Shown here: positions 59,101-64,000 of the stretch, piece after piece | How positions within the stretch are numbered: position 1 is the stretch's first letter | Layout of the letters: each line of letters begins with the position of its first letter | Program-made: the position numbers and the translations under genes | Assembly: GCA_032358165.1 (NCBI GenBank) | Contig: JAALGY010000032.1 | Location: 1,488,001 to 1,552,000 of the forward strand | Direction of reading: 5' to 3' | Origin: Diplosphaera chodatii | Lineage: Eukaryota > Chlorophyta > Trebouxiophyceae > Prasiolales > Stichococcaceae | DNA length: 64,000 nucleotides | Notes under the pieces: generated by a model | Database searches by the model: none | Seen by the model: the letters and a program-made list of their open reading frames with translations, nothing else | Told to the model about the DNA's origin: nothing

Positions 59101-61113
59101 TCAAGAGCTCAACTCCTCTGTGATCTGACGTATAGCAGCAGTATCAGGACGCACACACAAGCGCTCAAATCTCATCACGGTCTCTAGGTGTAACTGGAGG
59201 TTGACCAGGCTGACAACCGGCAGGTCAGGCATCGTGACGTCGGACATGGGCTGTTATGTCCAGGTCATTGAATGGCCACAGAGCGAGTTGCCATCAACAG
59301 TCTGTAGTTGTTGCACGTGCAAATGCTGTCAGCTGTCGAAGCGGAGACCTTCCAGTGGGTTCCCACCTAACCGTGGGCCTGAGGCAGGAAGACCCTGCAG
59401 GGAGGTGCAGTGCCACCCTTGGAAATGACCAAAGATGCCACCCCCAATCTCCCGCAAGATTGCACCAGTGACTGTGGCTTGCTCAACTTGCATCATGTTG
59501 ACCAGCAGTCTAACAGGGTGCAAAACATGCAAGGCAGTGTCTACGCACCCAGACGTCACGGCGCTCCACCAGCGCATCCCCATCCACAAGGTAAAGCTTC
59601 TCCCAGGTGCCTGCCAATGGATCCTTCTCTGGTTCGGCATCCCTGCCGCCTGCTGCGCCTGATGCTGCGGCTGGCTGCTGCGCGTTCACAGCGGTCCGTG
59701 GTGCCAACAATCCCACTGCCAAATGAGACACACTTTCACAGCAGAAGGCACGCTGCTTCAGCCAGAGTCACACATCCGTCTGCACCTGACTGCGCAGGCC
59801 CTGGCCGAAGGCCTGCTGCCCATACTGGCGGCCAGACCGCTGCTGCTGGCTCTGCCCCTGCTGCTGCTGCAGGGAGCGGGCCGGTTCCCGCTCCCGCACC
59901 TCCCCGTCCTTCAGAGACCCCACCTCCTCCTGCACCACACGTTGAGGCGACAGTCAAGCACTCATGGGGTTGACCGCATTCGAGTGCCGCAACGGTTGAA
60001 CACAATAACACAAGCCGCAGCGGCACCGACGCCGTGCAGGGCCTTTGGCACCGCTGCCTGTACTGTGATTCTGCTCAACGAACAACAAAGCTCCAACACG
60101 ATGGAGCTGTCAGCGTACCAGGTCTGGGACCTGGACCACGCGGTTGGGGCCGGGCTGCCAGGCGACAATCGCCATCTGCTTCTGGATGGTCTGCACGTCG
60201 GGCGGGTCGTCCGGCTGCGTGCGGTACCGGAAGCTGACGATGCCCTCCGCATCCTCGCTCACCTGGCTCGTCCAGTCCTGCACTTGCGAGAGTTGGTGGC
60301 AATTGGACACCACTTTTTGCAGCAGGGTGTGCAGCACAGTGCCCAATGTGTGCAAGATGTCAGACATTCTGCCCTAACGTCAGCGCCCACCCACCTGCTC
60401 CTCCATGATGACATACTTGTACTCCACCCTAGAGCCGGCTGGCAGCTCCACCTGTGTCACCAAACATCAAGATGTGGCTAGTATGCGGCTTGTCATGCGA
60501 CGCACTGAATCGTGGATTGGCAATCGAATGCCTTGTGCAATCCATATTCTCTTGCAGCTTGCCTCTGTTGTCCAGACGTCACCGTCGCTCCACTGCATTG
60601 GCACTTTGGCAATCGACAGGAACGACCAGCCAAAGGGGATCTGCGAGCCGCCAATGCACAGCATCTGCCTGGAGTGCACCCTGTAGTGCACCGAGAGCCT
60701 GCAGCACAGACATGCAATCAATTGTACGCATGGTGTTGTGCGCGGCCAGCTGACAAGCTGCAGGCATGGACTGCAGTAGCCAGCGCTGCTGGCGTCACGG
60801 CTGCCTGCCTGACTCTGATGAGGGGTGGGTCCCCCGGCGGATCAGGTTCCCGCTCGGTGCGGGACGGAAACTCTAGGTATGGTGCGTCGCCTGTCGGGGC
60901 GCTGCTGACGCTTCGGGGACCTGGCATGGCAACCTCCTCTCGCCCAGCACCACCAATACCGCTGGCGGCGATGACCCGCAGCAGCTGCCCATTGAGCGGC
61001 GGCCCCAGTGCACCGGCTCCGCCATAGTGCGCATGCACCGCCTGCTGCCGGCGATGCCGATGCCGCCGTCTGCTGCCTGCATGTGCAGCGAGCAGGTTGG
61101 GGCGACGTCGCAT
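59101..61113 (-). CDS. CBM20 starch-binding protein, probably plastidic
   Basis: The start at 61113 gives a basic, Arg/His-rich N-terminus (MRRRPNLLAAHAGSRRRHRH) that may be a transit peptide. The CBM20 domain follows over three exons: CIGGSQIPFGWSFLSIAKVP and MQWSDGDVWT, VELPAGSRVEYKYVIMEEQD, then IVAWQPGPNRVVQVP. The two aromatic starch-binding patches (FGWSF/W near the start; WQPGPNR) are present. Between them lies an unusual insertion, SQVSEDAEGIVSFRYRTQPD, and DDPPDVQTIQKQ. A Gln-rich helix follows, then PLAGTWEKLYLVDGDALVER and a final exon LPVVSLVNLQLHLETVMRFE, stopping at 59101. No catalytic domain is recognised. It probably targets or scaffolds starch or pyrenoid-sheath proteins. Exon joins in the C-terminal half are provisional. 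Confidence 0.7.
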
Positions 61114-61303
61114 GCCCACAGAATCAGACAACACCAACATTGTCATCAAATTAAGAGTATACGCACCAAAGAAGACTGCATTGTGCAGGTGTGCGGCTGG
61201 CGACCGCCTGTGCCATGGCTGTCCCGCCGCTGCCTGATGGTCGGCAAGCCTGCAGCTGGCCTGCCTGTGCTGTGTTCCGACTTGGCAATGTGAGACTGTC
61301 TGC

Positions 61304-62011
61304 ATGCAGCAGCGTCCAACGTCGGGAAAGTGCGTCAGGAAGCTCCAAAAGTGCGCAAGCACAGCCATTCAAAAAAAGTGGCGGCTAGGTGTGACAACGC
61401 CGGAGTACAGCAGTGCTGGACGGATCGAAGTCAAGCAGTGGCAGCTGGTGCTGTACGACCCGTATGCACAGGTTGCTGCGGGGCAAAGGTGGATCCAGGT
61501 GTGACTGATGTCATGATCAGGTCACCAGGTGCCAGCTCCGTTGGGATCCTCGCAGCATTCAACCGTGTGCTTTCGATCGCAATGCTGCAGTGTTTCGCAG
61601 ACATGAATCCCTGTCCAAGCCTCCGAAGAGGTCATCATGCAAGTCCATGCTCCACCCGACAACTGGCCACGGTCTGCCATGCACAGCATCCTGCAGGCTA
61701 CATCAACGTGACGCGCTTCGTCCCTCGCCTGTGCAGAATGGTTGCTGGCTGCCCAGATGTCCCGGCCCCCAAGGGCCATAGGATTGGGGTGAACCAGTTG
61801 TTGTCCTGTCACCACTCACGCTCCGCCTGAGTGCTGTCCGACGATTGAGGAGGTTTGCTCGGCTTGCTGCGAACGGCGGCAAGGGGTTCTTGCTGCGGTG
61901 TATCGTGCCTACGCTGCAGATCACAAACTCTCGCCGAAGCACCGTCCGCAAGCGTGCACATGCATTGCCCTGTCAGCCCAAACCCTACTAGCTTTAACCG
62001 TGTATCTATAA
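61304..62011 (+). CDS. Unrecognised basic, cysteine-containing protein
   Basis: Four exons (61304-61498, 61536-61630, 61737-61788, 61832-62011) join in phase to about 173 residues. It reads KCVRKLQKCASTAIQKKWRL, SAGRIEVKQWQLVLYDPYAQ, LRWDPRSIQPCAFDRNAAVF, HRIGCCPTIEEVCSACCERR and GVLAAVYRAYAADHKLSPKH. The cluster CC...VCSACCE could bind metal. The protein is strongly basic at both ends. The start may lie further upstream (ATG at 61215 in another frame). I do not recognise the family. Confidence 0.45.
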
Positions 62012-63570
62012 AGGTTGGCCCCCAGGCATTACAAAAATCTGATTTATTACGGGCCTCATGGTTGAGTCGCGGAGCTGTCAGGGGGTTGGTACTGTGACAA
62101 CAGGGGTGTCAAGGGACAGCAAGGTGAAGGCACGTGCCGCTGAAGCGGCATCAACAGCAGGCACCCGAGCGCGAGCAGCGTCTGGCTTTGCGTGGGGTCA
62201 TATAACACGACGCAGTATCAGCACGCCGCCAATGACGGGCAACCAACGCCGCGCTGCTAGAATCGCTGCTAGAGAAGCTGTGTAGTGCCGACCGCCCAAC
62301 ACGGAGGCCAGCCAGCGCGTGGTAGCTTAGCATGACGGTGGAGATTGCCCACGCAGAAGGGCCGCGCGTCGCGTGCGGCACGGCGGCCGGGGTGACCGCT
62401 CGCAACGTTTACGGGGACCGCGTGAAAGGAATACGGAGCATCGCAGTGAAGTACGGAGAACGCGGGGTGGAAAGACGAGGTGCCGTGCTGAGAAAGCCGG
62501 CAAACTACCAAACGGATTAAGAGGTCCACTGGAAATTCTTGTAACAATTGGCGTTCGCAAAAGCGAGACGCGAGTTTGGCCCTATGGCTGTAAAAGGGCG
62601 CCGCTAGGCCAGGGGCAAGAGAATGCTCAGACCGCGCCGTATTGTTTCCCTACTTCTGCGTAAATACACAAGCAGCCTGGTACATTTTTGGCAATTTCGC
62701 CCACCGGCGTCTAAATGCTGCAAGGCTGATGTCAGGTGCATTGTAGACGTCCGCAAGCATCCGTGAAAAATCTCAGCGCGATTGGCAAGCCTGCTGCAGC
62801 TGTGTCACCCTGACGTTCGTTAGCCAAACTCGATTTGCTCTTGTTTGCTTGCCAGCCCCCGTCGTTGGAAAACGCGTTACTTCGCTACTCTGAGCAATGT
62901 GACATAAACCACGCACTAACCTACAATGCCGCGCCCCGCGCCGTATGCGATGCTTCAGCGTGCGTCAGCAGCTACAGTGGCTCCGTTTCTGACAGGCTTG
63001 GAGTGCACCGCAACGTTTCACAACTTTCATAGCTGCTACGCTCGGACTGACGTTTCGGAAATTTCAGGCTCGTAACTCGGTCCGGTATACACATGAGTTT
63101 GTCCCCCGCTGTAGGGGGGGGCCAAACTAAAACTGTTAGCCTGGGTATTTTCCCCGGCTGACTAGGGCACACTGCACTCCCAGTCAGCGGGGTAGTCTAT
63201 GGACGTACTCAGTGAAACAAGTCGTGATACACTACAGAGTGGCGTGCCTAGCAAGCAGATGCATGGTCTCTTGGGCCCGACATACAAGTGAAGGCATACC
63301 TCAACCGCAGATGCACCAGGAAACCAGGCAGGAACCGTGCTAGGGACAGAGCCAGGGTTACCTGTACGGTCAGACTTCTAAACGTCAGCGGGGGTCGCGC
63401 CTGGGGGCAATGATTGGTCACTTGTCCAGTCGCACTGACATTGAAGGATTGGACGTTTTGACTAGGCTAGCTCCTGATCCAACGTCTGGCAAAAGAATGC
63501 CTTCCTACTCATAGTACACCTACACATGACAAGATGTAAGGCGATACCATGCAGGCCATCGTCATCAGCG
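62012..63570. other. Long intergenic region with shifted composition
   Basis: About 1.56 kb between converging genes. From about 62,350 on it loses the CAG/TGC-rich texture of the genes and becomes richer in CG, AAA and TTT words, with a G run at 63113-63121. A plus-strand frame at 62332-62520 (63 codons, IRSIAVKYGERGVERRGAVL) is open but unsupported. Nothing is recognised. Confidence 0.4.
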
Positions 63571-64000
63571 CTAGTCAACTGCCTGGTTCTGCTGTTGTTG
63601 CCGCTGCGCCATCTTCCAGGCCTGGATCTGGCCTTTGAGCTCGGCGTTTGGCTGCAGCATGTCCACCGTCAGCGGCGAACGGTTAAAGGGATCCGTCTTT
63701 GCTGACAGGAGGTGGCGCTCGATCGTGGAGCGCTCTACTGTCATCTGGGACCCCGGCAGTGTGACCGGGTCCTGGTAAAGGCAGACAGAACCATGCTCAG
63801 AGCAGCTGCACCTACCAACATGTCCAAGCGTGCCCAGCACCTGGGCAACAAGGTAAGGCTTGCTGCAGATGCCTGCAGCTGCATTGTGCATTGGGCAGCA
63901 GGGGTGCAGTGCCTCACCTGCATGACGGTGCCAAGCAGCGGGTCCAGGAACTCGTCAGGCACATCGCCCAGCAGGTCCTCCTCCTGCGCTGCGGACAGCT
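63571..64000 (-). CDS. UFD2: C-terminus of ubiquitin conjugation factor E4 (UFD2, U-box)
   Basis: Two exons, 63918 to beyond the window end and 63571-63771. Residues read [20 protein letters not shown], then [40 protein letters not shown] and a Gln-rich tail ending QNQAVD. This is the U-box at the extreme C-terminus of UFD2-type E4 ligases, which lengthen ubiquitin chains with CDC48. The conserved DEFLDPLxxTxMxDPV, STIERHL and TDPFNRxPLTxDMLxPN motifs are present. The body of the gene lies beyond position 64000. Confidence 0.93.

Overview
The window is nuclear DNA of a green alga, most likely a trebouxiophyte-type chlorophyte. It is moderately GC-rich and its genes are split into many short exons (about 30-250 bases) with GT..TGCAG introns. 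The gene set is plant-like: a plastid sigma factor, acetolactate synthase, DUF6737, a BSD2-like zinc-finger protein, a plant-specific TIGR01589 protein, MED32, and nucleus-encoded organellar ribosomal proteins. The lineage is an inference; no rRNA or organelle DNA is present to confirm it.

Layout, left to right. 0.2-11.1 kb: a large minus-strand VPS8 (CORVET) gene. 11.7-13.9 kb: a minus-strand type II membrane glycosyltransferase. 14.6-16.0 kb: plus-strand MTQ2/N6AMT1 methyltransferase. 16.6-19.5 kb: minus-strand plastid sigma factor, divergent from intronless acetolactate synthase (19.7-22.0 kb). 22.5-23.0 kb: an organellar bS6. 24.0-30 kb: several small or unrecognised genes and an EI24/CysZ-like membrane protein. 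30.1-32.3 kb: MED32 followed after only 28 bases by a ZNF511-type zinc-finger gene. 32.4-35.6 kb: a 2OG-Fe(II) oxygenase and a DnaJ-type zinc-finger plastid protein, both minus. 36.0-39.1 kb: organellar uL14, a 60-residue membrane protein, EAF6 (NuA4) and a DUF6737 plastid membrane protein. 39.6-45.8 kb: an OSCA/CSC1 mechanosensitive channel (minus). 57.4-62.0 kb: TIGR01589 protein, a CBM20 starch-binding protein and an unrecognised gene. 63.6 kb to the end: the C-terminus of the U-box E4 ligase UFD2.

The most unusual part is 46.25-56.83 kb, between the divergent OSCA and TIGR01589 genes. It holds a giant palindrome made of hundreds of copies of a short motif (CCCCTTYTCGTCTTG and its complement), symmetric about position 48,969. 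The right arm is interrupted by a 5,176-bp insertion with perfect-length 671-bp terminal inverted repeats that are about 99% identical. The uninterrupted left arm preserves the empty target site. Taken together this looks like a foldback-type element carrying a nested, recently moved or converted TIR element. No transposase was recognised in either. The palindrome arms also carry a tRNA-like unit with A-box and B-box sequences.

The genes do not form one pathway. Shared themes are plastid function (sigma factor, acetolactate synthase, DUF6737, the BSD2-like protein, CBM20), endomembrane trafficking (VPS8, glycosyltransferase), and transcription/chromatin (MED32, EAF6). All exon joins were made by eye from splice sites and reading phase, so start codons and internal exons of the large genes are provisional.
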